From AC-32 sp963766375 (GTDB taxonomy: Bacteria > Actinomycetota > Thermoleophilia > Gaiellales > Gaiellaceae): 26,950 bases of DNA. Location of the stretch: assembly GCA_963766375.1 (NCBI GenBank), contig CAVXZG010000018.1:1-26950 (forward strand), written 5' to 3'. Positions 7,290-17,424 of this stretch are shown here, piece after piece. Under the pieces are notes generated by a model, which saw only the letters and a program-made list of their open reading frames with translations, was not told the origin of the DNA and did no database searches. Made by a program: the position numbers and the translations under genes. The number at the start of each line of letters is the position of its first letter. Position 1 is the first letter of the stretch.

Positions 7290-8405
7290 GCGCCCTCCGC
7301 CACCGGCGCCGGCCGGCGCGCGAGCCGGATGCGGTAGCGCCGCAGCAGCTCGCCGCCGAGGGCGCAGAAGAGGATCAGCCCCTGGATCACGCCGACGAGG
7401 CCGGAGGGGAAGTCGGCGCCCTGCAGCGTGTAACCGGCGTTCTGCAAGCCGCCGAGCAGGAACGCGATCAGCACGACGCCGAACGGGTTGTAGCGCGCGA
7501 GTGCCGCCACCACGATGCCCGCGTAGCCGTAGCCGGACTGCGAGAGCCCGCGGGGATCGAGGAGATGGCGGAAGTCGCCGTCCTGGCTCGCGCCGCCGAG
7601 GCCGGCGATCGCACCCGAGAGGCAAAAGACGGCGATGATCGTCCTGCGCGTGCGCATCCCCGCGTAGCGCGCGGCGCGCTGCGAATCGCCGAGCACCTGC
7701 ACCTCGAACCCGAAGCGCGTGCGCGAGTACAGCGCCCAGAGCAGGATCGCGACGAGGATCGCCAGCAAGAACCCGAGCGGGACGACGAGCCCGGGGCCGG
7801 CATGCGTGATCGTCGTCGCGGGCCAGGTGGCCGAGTCCGGCAGAAGCTTGCCCTGCGGGAAGACCTGCGCCTCGGGCGTCGAGGTGTCGCGCCAGTACGA
7901 GTGGCTGTCGAAGATCAGGTAGTTGAGGAAGAGCGCCGCGACGTAGTTGAGCATCAGCGACGTGATGATCTCGTTCGCCCGGAAGAACACCTTCAGGATC
8001 GCCGGGATCAGGGCCCACGCCGCGCCCCCGGCGCAGCCGGCGACGATCATCGCAGCCGATCACGAGCGGCTTCGGCAATGCGTGGAGCCGCAGGCCGGCC
8101 GCGGCTGCGGCGATCGCTCCGAAGTAGAGCTGGCCTTCGGCGCCGATGTTGAACAACTGCATCCGGAAGGCGGCGGCCGCCGCCAGGCCCGTGAAGGCGA
8201 GCGGCGTGGCCGAGACGAGCGTCTCCGAGAGGGCGCCCTTGGCCACGAACGCGGAGTCGAACAGCCGCCGGTAGGCGTGCAGCGGGTTGTGCCCGGTCGC
8301 CGTGAGGACGATCCCCGCGAACAGCAAGGCGACCAGGATCGAGCCCACCGGCACCGCGACCGCGAGCCACCGAGGCTGCTCGAGGCGGCGCTCGAAGCGG
8401 ATCAC
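7286..8405 (-). CDS. BMP-type (nucleoside-like) ABC transporter permease 1 (frameshifted)
   Basis: First permease of the importer (YufP-like). It begins MIRFERRLEQPRWLAVAVPV and contains FRMQLFNIGAEGQLYFGAIA, the usual N-terminal permease signature. An extra base near 8056-8057 shifts the frame after LPKPLVI. Beyond it the neighbouring frame continues with MIVAGCAGGAAWALIPAILK and the coupling-loop element VLGDSQRAARYAGM, ending at 7286. Removing one base gives 372 residues, normal for the family. ATG 8405 overlaps the ATPase stop as ATGA, and its own stop overlaps permease 2 as GTGA, a tightly coupled operon. The break is more likely a consensus error than decay because both halves are well conserved. 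Confidence 0.85.
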
Positions 8406-9937
8406 GCGCGAGCCCCGCCGGCCATCAGCAGGCCGATTTCGTTCACTGTCGCGCCCTTCGGGTCGACCTCGCCCACGATCGCCCCCTCGTACATGACGAC
8501 CACACGGTCGGCGAGCGCGAGGATCTCGTCGAGGTCCTCGCTGATCAGGAGGATCGCCATCCCGCCGGCGGCCGCATCGCGCAGATGCCTGTGGACGGTT
8601 TCGATCGCGGCGACATCCAGGCCGCGGGTCGGCGAGGCGGCCACCAGGACCTTCGGGTCGCCGGAGAACTCGCGCGCGAGCACGACCTTCTGGAGGTTGC
8701 CTCCGGAGAGCTGGCGGGCGACCGTGGTCGCGCTCGCCCGCACGTGATAGCGCCGGATCAGCTCCTCGGCCTTTCGGCGGATGCTGGCACGACGGAGAAA
8801 CGGCCCACGCGAGTGGTCGCGGCCGCGGTAGGACTTGAGGACCACGTTCGAAGCGACGATGAGGCCGGGCGCAACGCCGGTGCCGAGACGATCCTCCGGA
8901 ACGTGCGCGATCCCCGCCCTGATCGCCCGGCGCGGGTCGCCCCCGCGCAGCTCCTGGCCGCCCAGCCGCAGGCTCCCCCGCAGAGGGGGTCGCATGCCGG
9001 TGATCGTCTCCGCGAGCTCGCGCTGCCCGTTGCCGGCGACTCCGGCGACGGCGAGGATCTCGCCCGCGCGAACGGTGAAGGACACGCCCTTGACCGCCTC
9101 CTCGCCGCGGTCTCCCTCCGCCGAGAGGTCGTCAACCTCGAGCACGACCTCGTCACGTGGCTTGCTCGCGGCTCCGATTCCGCCCTCGAGCTCCCGCCCC
9201 ACCATCAGGGCCGCCAGCGACTGCGGGGTGGAGTCGGCGGCCGAGACCGTCCCGATCGAGCGCCCGGCCCGGAGAACCGTGACCCGGTCGGCCACCGCCT
9301 TCACCTCGTGCAGCTTGTGTGAGATGAAGATGATCGTCCGGCCCTCGTTTGCCATCGCCCGCACGGTCGTGAAAAGCGACTCGGCTTCCTGCGGCGTGAG
9401 CACGGCGGTCGGCTCGTCGAGGATCAGCACGCGCGACTCGCGGTAAAGCGCCTTCAGGATCTCCACGCGCTGCTGCTCTCCCAGCGAGAGCTGCCAGATC
9501 TTCGCGCGCGGCTCGACCGCGAGGCCGTATTCGGCGCCCAACTCGGCGACCCGTCGCTCGATCGCACGCGGACGGAGCCGGAAGCGGCGCGCCTCGCCCC
9601 GGTGGTCGCCGAGCACGACATTCTCGGCCACGGTGAAGGCCTCGACGAGCCGAAAGTGCTGGTGCACCATCGAGACGCCGGCGTCGAGCGCGTCCCGAGG
9701 CGAGTCGAACTGGACGGGCCGGCCGTGGAGCTCGATCTCGCCTTCGTCGGGGCGATAGAGCCCGGTCAGGATCTTCGAGAGCGTCGTCTTGCCCGCGCCG
9801 TTCTCGCCGAGCAGAGCGTGCACCTCGCCCTCTCCGGCCTCGAAGTCGACGCCGTCGTTGGCGACGACGCCGGGAAAGCGCTTCGTGATCCCGCGCAGCC
9901 TGACGGCGGGAGGTCGCGTGCTCGTTTCGTCCGGCAT
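8402..9937 (-). CDS. BMP-type ABC transporter ATP-binding protein (two NBDs)
   Basis: A 511-residue double ATPase. The first half has Walker A GENGAGKTT (~44-52), a QHF-type Q-loop (MVHQHFRLVEAFTVAEN), signature LSLGEQQRVEIL and Walker B VLILDEPTAVLTP. The second half has a degenerate Walker A (GVAGNGQREL) and signature LSGGNLQKVVLAREF. That asymmetry is normal in the RbsA/YufO-like families of sugar and nucleoside importers, and the MVHQHF signature favours the nucleoside/BMP group. It sits between the binding protein (45-base gap) and permease 1 (ATGA overlap). It is expected to act as a single chain providing both nucleotide sites at the membrane. Confidence 0.92.
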   Translation of the reverse strand: MPDETSTRPPAVRLRGITKRFPGVVANDGVDFEAGEGEVHALLGENGAGKTTLSKILTGLYRPDEGEIELHGRPVQFDSPRDALDAGVSMVHQHFRLVEAFTVAENVVLGDHRGEARRFRLRPRAIERRVAELGAEYGLAVEPRAKIWQLSLGEQQRVEILKALYRESRVLILDEPTAVLTPQEAESLFTTVRAMANEGRTIIFISHKLHEVKAVADRVTVLRAGRSIGTVSAADSTPQSLAALMVGRELEGGIGAASKPRDEVVLEVDDLSAEGDRGEEAVKGVSFTVRAGEILAVAGVAGNGQRELAETITGMRPPLRGSLRLGGQELRGGDPRRAIRAGIAHVPEDRLGTGVAPGLIVASNVVLKSYRGRDHSRGPFLRRASIRRKAEELIRRYHVRASATTVARQLSGGNLQKVVLAREFSGDPKVLVAASPTRGLDVAAIETVHRHLRDAAAGGMAILLISEDLDEILALADRVVVMYEGAIVGEVDPKGATVNEIGLLMAGGARA

Positions 9938-9982
9938 ACGGGAAGGGCGAGGGAACGGCGAGCGCTCCCCCGCCCGCTCCAG

Positions 9983-11103
9983 CTAGCCCTTCGCGCTACC
10001 GATCACGCCCTTGACGAGCCAGTTCATCGCGTACAGCTGCTTGACCGTGAGGCGCTTGCCCTTCGGAACCCGCAGCTTGCCCTTCTGGTCGTAGAGCGGG
10101 CCCGTGAACTCGTAGAACTTGCCGCTGATGATCGCCGCCTTCTTCTTGGCGATCAGTCGCTTCGTCTTGGCGGACACCTTGGGCCCGAACGACGCGAGGC
10201 CGGTGAAGCCGTCCTTCATCGACCCGTAGTAGAAGCCCGTCTTCCAGGTCCCGTTCTGCGCTGCCTTGATGCGCCGTCAGGTAGTACGGGCCCCAGTTGT
10301 AGATCGCGGCGGTGAGCCACTGCTTCGGAGCGAACTTGCGCGCGTCTGAGTCGTACCCGACCCACGGAACGCCCTTCGACTCCGCGTACTGGCCCGCAGC
10401 GGGGCTGTCGACGTTTTGCCCGAGCACGTCGGAACCTGCCGCCTTGAGGTTCTCGGCGGCCTTGCGCTCCTTGTCCGGCGCGAACCAGCTGTGGGTCCAG
10501 ATCAGCTTCACCTTGGCCCCGGGATGGGTGACTCGCGCACCGAGCGCGAAGGCGTTTGCGTGCCGGATCACCTCGGGGATCGGGAACGGGACGACGTAGC
10601 CGATCGTGCCCTTCTTGGTGGCGGCGCCGGCCGCCATGCCGGAGAGGTAGATCGAGTCCTCGCCCGCCCCGAAGTACTGGTGCAGGTTCTTGAGCTGCGT
10701 GATCCCGGTCGCCTGCTCGAAGTAGACATCCGGATACTTCTTGGCCTCCGAGACCATGCAGGCCTGGAACCCGAAGGAGGTCGCGAAGATGATCTTGTTG
10801 CCGTCGCGCACGAGGCTCTCGATCACCTGACAGGTCTGCGGTCCCTCCGGGACGTTCTCCTTGAATGTCGTCTCGAACCGCGCTGCCGAGCGCCTTCTGG
10901 GCGAACAGGCGGCCCTTGTCGTGCGCCTGAGACCAACCGCCGTCGTTATGAGGTCCGACGTAGATCCACGCTGCCTTGAGCGTGGCCTGTGGCTGATGCT
11001 TTCTCACCGGTCCCGCCGATGGAGCGGCGGTGATCACGAGCGTTACGGCCGCAGCGGCAAGCGCCACGGCAAGCGCGATAAACCCCGTCTTCCGTGCCTT
11101 CAT
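9983..11103 (-). CDS. BMP/PnrA-family ABC substrate-binding protein (two frameshifts)
   Basis: Binding protein of the importer. Its N-terminal hydrophobic region (FIALAVALAAAAVTLVITAA) ends in a plausible cleavage motif, but there is no lipobox cysteine. The mature part has AAWIYVGPHNDGGWSQAHDK, ESLVRDGNKIIFATSFGF and GTIGYVVPFPIPEVIRHANA, typical of BMP/PnrA (nucleoside) binding proteins. Two extra bases, near 10874-10878 and 10270-10271, split the frame in three. Removing both gives 372 residues ending GVIGSAKG. ATG 11103 follows AGAGGA with six bases spacing; a possible -10 element (TATAGT, minus strand, 11165-11160) lies upstream. Nucleosides are the likely substrate by family, not proven. 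Confidence 0.85.
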
Positions 11104-11195
11104 ATCGTCCTCTCTCCGCGAGTGACTGGTCCCCGCTCGAGCCGAGCGCGAGGCGACCGACTATAGGACAGGAGGCGGGCTCCGTACAGAGGGGC

Positions 11196-11408
11196 TCAGC
11201 AGCCCGTGTCGGGCAGATCCAGCGCGACGCTCGTCGATGGGGCGCTCGGGCGCGGCCGGCGGGGCTCGCGGACGAATGAGTCGGGCGGCAGCTCCTCGAG
11301 CCAGTCGCCGCACCCCGAGCCTCGGCCGCGAGAGAAGAACGCCGCAAGGCGGCGGAGCACCCCGCGGCGACCACAGCCCGGCTTGTCCGGATCGCGCCTT
11401 CCGATCAC
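11196..11408 (-). CDS. Small basic orphan protein (hypothetical)
   Basis: This frame fills the gap between the binding-protein start and the sorbosone-dehydrogenase-like stop. From GTG 11408 it encodes about 70 residues: a Cys/Arg-rich start (DPDKPGCGRRGVLRRLAAFF), a middle with CGDWLEELPPDSFVREP and a Pro/Ser tail. It is non-repetitive and has protein-like composition, but I know no family. GGAG lies unusually close to the GTG. The frame also stays open upstream into the neighbouring gene. It could be spurious; the remainder of the 11104-11422 gap shows no other feature apart from the possible promoter of the importer operon. Confidence 0.4.
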   Translation of the reverse strand: MIGRRDPDKPGCGRRGVLRRLAAFFSRGRGSGCGDWLEELPPDSFVREPRRPRPSAPSTSVALDLPDTGC

Positions 11409-11422
11409 ACGCTCCAGGGTAC

Positions 11423-12470
11423 CTAGAGCCGGCCGCGGGCCTGGATCCGGTACACGACGCCGCGGCCCCAGTCGGCGACGAGGAGGCCGCCGTTGCGATC
11501 GACCAGCAGCGCCAGCGGATGGGCGAAGCCTTCGGCGAAGGTGCTCACGCTGCGCGCGTGGCCGTCGGGCGCAAGCTGGACGCGGACGACCCGCCGACCG
11601 AAACGGTTGCTCAGGTACTCGCCCCATTCGGCGATGAAGACGTTCCCGGCGTAGCCGCGCGGGAAGCTGTGGCCGGTGTAGAAGGCGAGCCCGTCGGCCG
11701 AGGAGTGCGGCTCGAGGTAGGCGGCCGGCGCGGTGACGCCTCGGCAGCGGCCGCTCAGGCGCAGCGTGCGCGCGTTGGGCCAGCAGCCGGGCCAGCCGTA
11801 GAAGGCGCCGCGGCGGACGACGACGAGCATCTCCGCCGGCTCAGGGTCGCTCCGGCGTGCCGATCTCGTCCTGTCCGTTGACCGTCGCGTAGAGGCGGCC
11901 GGTGCCGGGCTGGAACGCGAGGCCGTACGGGTTGCGGAGGCCCCGAGCCACCACGCGCAGGTCGGAGCCGTCGGGGCGGAGGGAGAGGATCGTCGCGCTG
12001 CGTCGGTCCTTCTCACGACAGATGTCACAGGTCGAGCCGCTGCCCCAGTAGAGCCGGCCGCCGCCCGGGCCGACCACGACGTTGTCCTGCTGGTGGCGGC
12101 CGAAGGGCAGCCCGCGGACGAGCACGCGCCGGTCCTGCAGACGGCCGCCGCTCAGCCGGAAGCGCTCGAGCCGGCCCTGCTCGGAGACGAACAGCGTGCT
12201 GCCCCGCCAGGCGAGACCGAGCGGCGTGCGCAATCCCCGCACGAGCACGCGCGGCGAGCGGGTCCCGCGCTTGATCGCCACGAGCGTGCCGCCGGTCTGG
12301 GTCACGTAGATCCGCCCGTCCGGGCCGTAGGCCATCGCCGTGGGCTTGCTCAGGCCGGCGGCGAAGGTCTCGACCCGGAAGCCGGCGGGGACGCGGATCC
12401 CGAGCATGCCTCCGGCGGCCGGAACCGCAAGCGCGGCGAGCGCCGCGAAACAGCAGACGAGCAGCCTCAC
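11423..12470 (-). CDS. Secreted glucose/sorbosone-dehydrogenase-like beta-propeller protein (frameshifted)
   Basis: Starts at GTG 12470, 11 bases after the ROK kinase stop, with a signal peptide (VRLLVCCFAALAALAVPAAG). The mature chain reads as a PQQ-type sugar dehydrogenase propeller: IRVPAGFRVETFAAGLSKPT, AMAYGPDGRIYVTQ, RLYWGSGSTCDICREKD and GLRNPYGLAFQPGTGRLYAT. An extra base near 11849 shifts the frame after NGQDEIGTPE. The other frame resumes at DPEPAEMLVVVRRGAFYGWP and ends GRGVVYRIQARGRL. Repaired length is 348 residues. Members oxidise aldoses outside the membrane with PQQ, but many of this size are uncharacterised propellers, so enzymatic activity is not assured. Probably cotranscribed with lacI and the ROK kinase. 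Confidence 0.8.
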
Positions 12471-12481
12471 GCGCGCGGACT

Positions 12482-13363
12482 CTAGACCGAACCGCTCCGG
12501 GCGAGCCCGATACCGCCCAGCACTCCGGAGAGGGAACCGAGCCGAGGGAGCGTCACGTAGTCGGCGAGGCCGTCTCCCATCGAGGCGTTGTCGAGGTAGC
12601 CGTTCATGAGGGCGGCGACCTCGCGCTGGACGAGCGGCAGCAACCCGGGCGTGCTCATCACGCCTCCGCCGAGGACGATCCGCTCGGGCGAGAGCACGCA
12701 GATCACGCAAACGAGCCCGAGCGCGAGGTAGCGAGCCTCGAGCTCCCAGACCGCGTCGTCGCCGGCCAGCTCGACGGCGGGGCGTCCCCAGCGCGCCTCG
12801 ATCGCGAGACCCGACGCCAGCCCTTCCCAGCAATCGCCGTGGTAGGGACAGACGCCCTCGAATGGATCGGCCTCGCGGTCGTGCGGGATCCGCATGTGCC
12901 CGAACTCGGGGTGCACGAGCCCGTGGAGAAGCTTCCCCCGGGCCATCCCGCCGCCGCCGATCCCGGTGCCGACGGTGATGTAGCAGAAGGTGTCGAGCCC
13001 CTGGGCGGCACCCCAGAGGTGCTCGCCGAAGGCGGCCGCGTTCACGTCGGTGTCGAAGACGACCGGCACCGAGAGCCGGCGCCGGATCTCCTGGGCGACG
13101 TCGGTGTGGGCCCAGCCCGGCTTCGGCGTCGTCGTGATGTGGCCCCAGGTCGGGGACGAGACCTTTCCGTCGAGCGGCCCGAACGAGCCGATCCCGATCG
13201 CCTCGACCGGGCCCTCGCGCTCGAAGAAGGCGACGACCCGCTCGATCGTCTCCGCCGGCGCGGTCGTCGGCACCGTCTCGGTGGCGCGCAGGTCGTCAGG
13301 CCCGGAGCCGACCGCGCACTGCCACTTCGAGCCTCCGGTCTCGATTCCGCCGTAGACGCTCAC
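12482..13363 (-). CDS. ROK-family sugar kinase (fructokinase-like)
   Basis: A 293-residue cytoplasmic sugar kinase. The N-terminal phosphate loop is GGIETGGSKW. The catalytic base lies in VFDTDVNAAAFGEHLWGAAQ, followed by YITVGTGIGGG. The ROK zinc site is HPEFGHMRIP followed by GVCPYHGDCWEGLASG (His, Cys, His, Cys). The C-P-Y-H-x-x-C-W-E-G-L form is characteristic of the YdhR/ScrK-like fructokinase branch. GTG 13363 is chosen because it overlaps the lacI stop as GTGA; a GTG at 13375 is also in frame. Placed between lacI and the dehydrogenase-like gene, it probably phosphorylates the imported sugar; fructose or a related ketose is the best guess. Confidence 0.88.
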   Translation of the reverse strand: MSVYGGIETGGSKWQCAVGSGPDDLRATETVPTTAPAETIERVVAFFEREGPVEAIGIGSFGPLDGKVSSPTWGHITTTPKPGWAHTDVAQEIRRRLSVPVVFDTDVNAAAFGEHLWGAAQGLDTFCYITVGTGIGGGGMARGKLLHGLVHPEFGHMRIPHDREADPFEGVCPYHGDCWEGLASGLAIEARWGRPAVELAGDDAVWELEARYLALGLVCVICVLSPERIVLGGGVMSTPGLLPLVQREVAALMNGYLDNASMGDGLADYVTLPRLGSLSGVLGGIGLARSGSV

Positions 13364-14383
13364 GCTGCCCCGCACGACTTGCGGACCACGAACTCGCCTG
13401 GAAGCACGACCACGTGCCTTCGCGCCGGGCCACGTCCCTGGATGCGCTCGAGCAGGAGCTGCGTGGCCACGGTCCCGAAGGTCTCTGCCGGCTGCTCGAG
13501 CACGGTCAGGAACGGATAGAGCCGGGAGGCGTACTCGATGTCGTCGAAGCAGACGAGCGCGACGTCGTCCGGCACCTCGAGGCCGGCGCCACGCACCGCC
13601 TCGATCGCTCCGAGGGCGACCAGATTGTTGACCGTGAAGACCGCGGTCGGCGGCTGCTCGAGCTCGAGCAGCCGCCGCATGCCTTCGGCGCCGCCGGCCG
13701 GATCGACCGCCGTCTCAACCACCAGGCTCGGATCGAGAGCGATGCCGGCTGCTGCCAGCGCCGCTTCGTAGCCTCGCCGCCGGTCCCGCGCCGTCGAGAC
13801 TTCGTCCGACTCGACGATCAGGCCGATCCGGCGGTGGCCGAGCCCGATCAGGTGCTCGACGAGCCGCTGGGCGCCGGCGAAGCTGTCACCCACGACCGCG
13901 TCGCGCTCGACGCCGGGCAGGGTCCGGTCGACGAGCACGCACGGGACCCGGAACTCGTCGAGCCGTCGCAGGTGCGCGCGCCGAGAGGTCGCTGACCGGC
14001 GCGATCACGATCCCTTCGACCCGGTGGGCGATCAGCTCCTCGACCACGTCGCGCTCGACGCTCAGGTCGGCGCGGGTGTCGCAGAGGATCACGCGGTACC
14101 CGCCGCGCCGCGCGACCTCCTCCGCGGCGCGAACGACCTGGGTGAAGAAGGGGTTGGCCACGTCGGGCACGATCACGGCCAGGGTCCCGGTGCGCTGGCG
14201 GCTCAGCCCACGGGCCAGGCGGCTCGGCACGTAGCCGAGCTCGGCGATCGCCTGCTCGACCCGACGGCGCGTCTCCGGTCGCACCTTCTGGCTTTCGTTG
14301 ATCACGCGCGAGACGGTCATCGACGAGACGCCCGACGCGCGGGCGACGTCCTTGATGGTCACGTTTGCCGCGGTACTGCTCAT
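13360..14383 (-). CDS. LacI-family transcriptional regulator (frameshifted)
   Basis: Residues 1-60 are a LacI helix-turn-helix with hinge helix (VTIKDVARASGVSSMTVSRV, then YVPSRLARGLSRQRTG). A periplasmic-binding-like effector domain follows (LAVIVPDVANPFFTQVVRAA; LIGLGHRRIGLIVESDEVST; VALVCFDDIEYASRLYPFLT). An extra base near 13975 breaks the frame after VIAPVSDLSAR; the next frame resumes HLRRLDEFRVPCVLVDRTLP. Repaired length is 340 residues. ATG 14383 follows an AGGGA site. It is divergent from the FrcBCA-like operon and heads the ROK/dehydrogenase operon, so it probably represses both, relieved by the sugar or its phosphate. Two operator-like palindromes lie just upstream. Confidence 0.9.
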
Positions 14384-14391
14384 GGTTTCCC

Positions 14392-14405
14392 TGTTATCGA
14401 TACCA
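14392..14405. promoter_or_regulatory. LacI-type operator, proximal to lacI
   Basis: TGTTATCGATACCA is an imperfect palindrome with the central CG usual for LacI-family operators. It lies nine bases upstream of the lacI start codon. The left eight bases are identical to those of the second site at 14469. Confidence 0.6.
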
Positions 14406-14468
14406 CAGAATCAGGCTATCGTCGCGTTGCTCTTCATCGGCTCTGGCTTGACTCCGAGAGTCCTGACG

Positions 14469-14482
14469 TGTTATCGGTAACT
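14469..14482. promoter_or_regulatory. LacI-type operator, proximal to the sugar importer operon
   Basis: TGTTATCGGTAACT contains the near-perfect palindrome GTTATC/GGTAAC centred on CG. It lies 42 bases upstream of the sugar-binding-protein ATG. Its centre is 77 bases from that of the other site, about seven helical turns, which would allow looping by a dimer of dimers. Confidence 0.65.
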
Positions 14483-14524
14483 AAACCACCGCCCGTAACC
14501 GGGAGCAAGCGAAGGGAGCACGAC

Positions 14525-15562
14525 ATGGGTCATCCGCACGGACGTCCTCGATCGAGTCCCAGGCGCCGCACAGTGAGACTGTCGCTGGCGCTCCTCCTTC
14601 TCGTCGGGAGCACGGCAGCAATCGTCGCGGCAGCGTCGGCCACGACCGGCTCGCAGACCGCGACGATCAAGGTCGGTCTGATCACGAAGGACGTGACGAA
14701 CCCGTTCTTCGTCAAGATGAAACTGGGGGCGACAGCTCAGGCCAGGAAGCTCGGCGCGCAGCTCAAGTACGCCGCCGGCAAGAGCAGCTCCGACAACGCC
14801 GGCCAGATTGCGGCGATCGAGAACATGACCACCCAGGGAGTCAAGGGGATCCTGATCACCGTCGCCGACGGCAAGGCCGAGAACCCCGCGATCGCGAAGG
14901 CCCGGAAAGCGGGCGTGATCGTGATCGCACTCGACTCGCCAACCACCCCGAAGAGCGCCACCAACGCGCTCTTCGCGACCAACAACTTCAACGCCGGCGT
15001 GCTGATCGGCAAGTACGCGCGCGCCGCGACGAAGGGCAAGAAGGTGACGATCGCGATGCTCGACGAGCATGCCGGGTCATCGGTCGGAGCGCTACGTCAC
15101 AACGGGTTCCTGAAGGGCTTCGGGATCAAGGGAAGCAGCTCGCTGATCACCTGCGTCGGCAACGGGCAGGGCCAGACCGCTCCTTCGCAGACGGCGATGG
15201 AGAACTGCCTCCAGAAGAACCCGAACATCAACGTCGTCTACACGATCAACGAGCCGAGCGCGGCGGGTGCCTGGACCGCGCTCAAGAACGCCGGCAAGTC
15301 GAAGAGCGCCACGACGATCGTGTCGGTCGACGGCGGCTGTGCCGGCGTGCGCAACATCCGCGCAGGCGTGATCGATGCGACCTCGCAGCAGTACCCGCTG
15401 AAGATGGCGGCACTCGGCGTCTCCGCGGTCGTCAAGTACGCGAAGACCGGCGTGAAGCCGAGGGGCTACACGGACACCGGTGTGAACCTGATCGCGAAGA
15501 AGGCGGTCGCCGGCGTCAAGTCGAAGACCGTCGCCTACGGCCTCAAGAACTGCTGGGGCTAG
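14525..15562 (+). CDS. FrcB-like sugar ABC transporter substrate-binding protein
   Basis: A 345-residue binding protein of the ribose/fructose cluster. A basic N-terminus and hydrophobic segment (VRLSLALLLLVGSTAAIVAA) act as signal or anchor, ending AAASA with no lipobox cysteine. The mature domain starts IKVGLITKDVTNPFFVKMKL, close to FrcB-type proteins, and continues with NMTTQGVKGILITVADG, GVIVIALDSPTTP and VVYTINEPSAAGAWTALKNA. ATG 14525 follows AAGGGAG with seven bases spacing. It is the first gene of the operon divergent from lacI. A strong hairpin separates it from the permease, which would favour a higher level of binding protein than of permease. The sugar is probably fructose, ribose or similar. 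Confidence 0.88.
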   Translation: MGHPHGRPRSSPRRRTVRLSLALLLLVGSTAAIVAAASATTGSQTATIKVGLITKDVTNPFFVKMKLGATAQARKLGAQLKYAAGKSSSDNAGQIAAIENMTTQGVKGILITVADGKAENPAIAKARKAGVIVIALDSPTTPKSATNALFATNNFNAGVLIGKYARAATKGKKVTIAMLDEHAGSSVGALRHNGFLKGFGIKGSSSLITCVGNGQGQTAPSQTAMENCLQKNPNINVVYTINEPSAAGAWTALKNAGKSKSATTIVSVDGGCAGVRNIRAGVIDATSQQYPLKMAALGVSAVVKYAKTGVKPRGYTDTGVNLIAKKAVAGVKSKTVAYGLKNCWG

Positions 15563-15580
15563 CAGAGGTTCCTCTCACAC

Positions 15581-15613
15581 CCGCGACCGGAGCTTCCGTG
15601 GCTCCGGTCGCGG
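15581..15613 (+). terminator. 13-bp perfect hairpin between binding protein and permease
   Basis: CCGCGACCGGAGC (15581-15593) pairs perfectly with GCTCCGGTCGCGG (15601-15613) across a seven-base loop. There is no T-run. The position suggests partial termination or 3'-end protection of the binding-protein message rather than full termination, since the next importer genes lack another obvious promoter. Confidence 0.6.
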
Positions 15614-15714
15614 GGCCCTGCGAGCAGGTCTAGGATCGGACCATTCGGACGTCGCCGTTCCTGCTTCTCCGACGAATAGCCGCCGCACCGGCGGTCGGGC
15701 CGCTCGTCGCGCTG

Positions 15715-16613
15715 GTGCTCACGATGGCGTTCTTCTCGCTGAAGTCCGACCGCTTCCTCCAGGCCCAGAACCTCTCGCTCGTGCTCCAGCAGGTGATGGT
15801 CGTGGGCGTGCTCGCGATCGGCCAGACGCTGATCATCCTGACGGCGGGCATCGACCTCTCCGTCGGCACGGTGATGGCGCTCGGCCAGATCATCATGGCG
15901 AAGCTCGCGGTGGCGAGCGGGGTGCCGCCACTGCAGGCGATGGCCCTCGGGATCCTCACCTGCGTCGGCTTCGGGGTCGTGACCGGTGTGCTCGTGACCC
16001 GGGTGCGGCTACCGCCGTTCATCGTCACGCTCGGGACGCTGAACATCGCGTTCGCGCTCACTCACATCGTGTCGAACGACCTCACCTACTCGCCGTTGCC
16101 GAGCCAGGAGCTCTTCTTCGGCAAGACCTTCAGCTTCGCGGGCGCGGACGTCACGTACGGCGTCGTCCTGATGTTCGTGCTCTACGCCGTCGCGTGGTAC
16201 GGGCTCACCCAGACGGCCTGGGGGCGGCACGTCTACGCGGTCGGCGACAACCGGGAGGCGGCGCGCCTGACCGGGATCAACACCGACCGGGTGCTCTTCG
16301 GCGTCTACACGATCGCGGGGCTCACGTACGGGATCGCCGCGATGCTGCTGCTCGCGCGCACGGAGCTGGGCGACCCGAACGCTGGTCAGACGACGGAGAA
16401 CCTCGACAGCATCACCGCCGTCGTGCTCGGCGGCACGAGCCTGTTCGGTGGCCGCGGCACGGTGATCGGAACGCTGATCGGAGCGGTGATCGTCGGCGTC
16501 TTCCGCAACGGGCTTACCCTGATCGGCGTCGAGGTCATCTACCAGTACCTCGTCACCGGCGTCCTCGTGATCCTCGCCGTGGCCGTCGACCAGCTGGCGC
16601 ACCGGAGGCAAGC

Positions 16614-16617
<4 letters not shown>
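15715..16617 (+). CDS. FrcC/RbsC-like sugar ABC transporter permease
   Basis: A polytopic permease of the BPD_transp_2 family, with NLSLVLQQVMVVGVLAIGQT, LTAGIDLSVGTVMALGQI, coupling-loop VYAVGDNREAARLTGI and GGTSLFGGRGTVIGTLIG, as in ribose/fructose/xylose permeases. GTG 15715 is the first canonical start, but it cuts into the first helix (AVGPLVALVLTMAFFSL). The frame stays open upstream to a TAG at 15631 with no ATG/GTG/TTG. Candidates there include ATT 15643, seven bases after AGGA, or the true start was lost to a sequence error. The stop overlaps the ATPase start as GTGA. Confidence 0.9.

Positions 16618-17420
<803 letters not shown>

Positions 17421-17424
<4 letters not shown>

Noticed and set aside
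6330..8405. 691-residue permease fusion
   Set aside because: The middle section (about 8050-7290) is Arg-rich out-of-frame sequence; the true permease 1 continues in the neighbouring frame. It is two permeases with one extra base, not a fusion.
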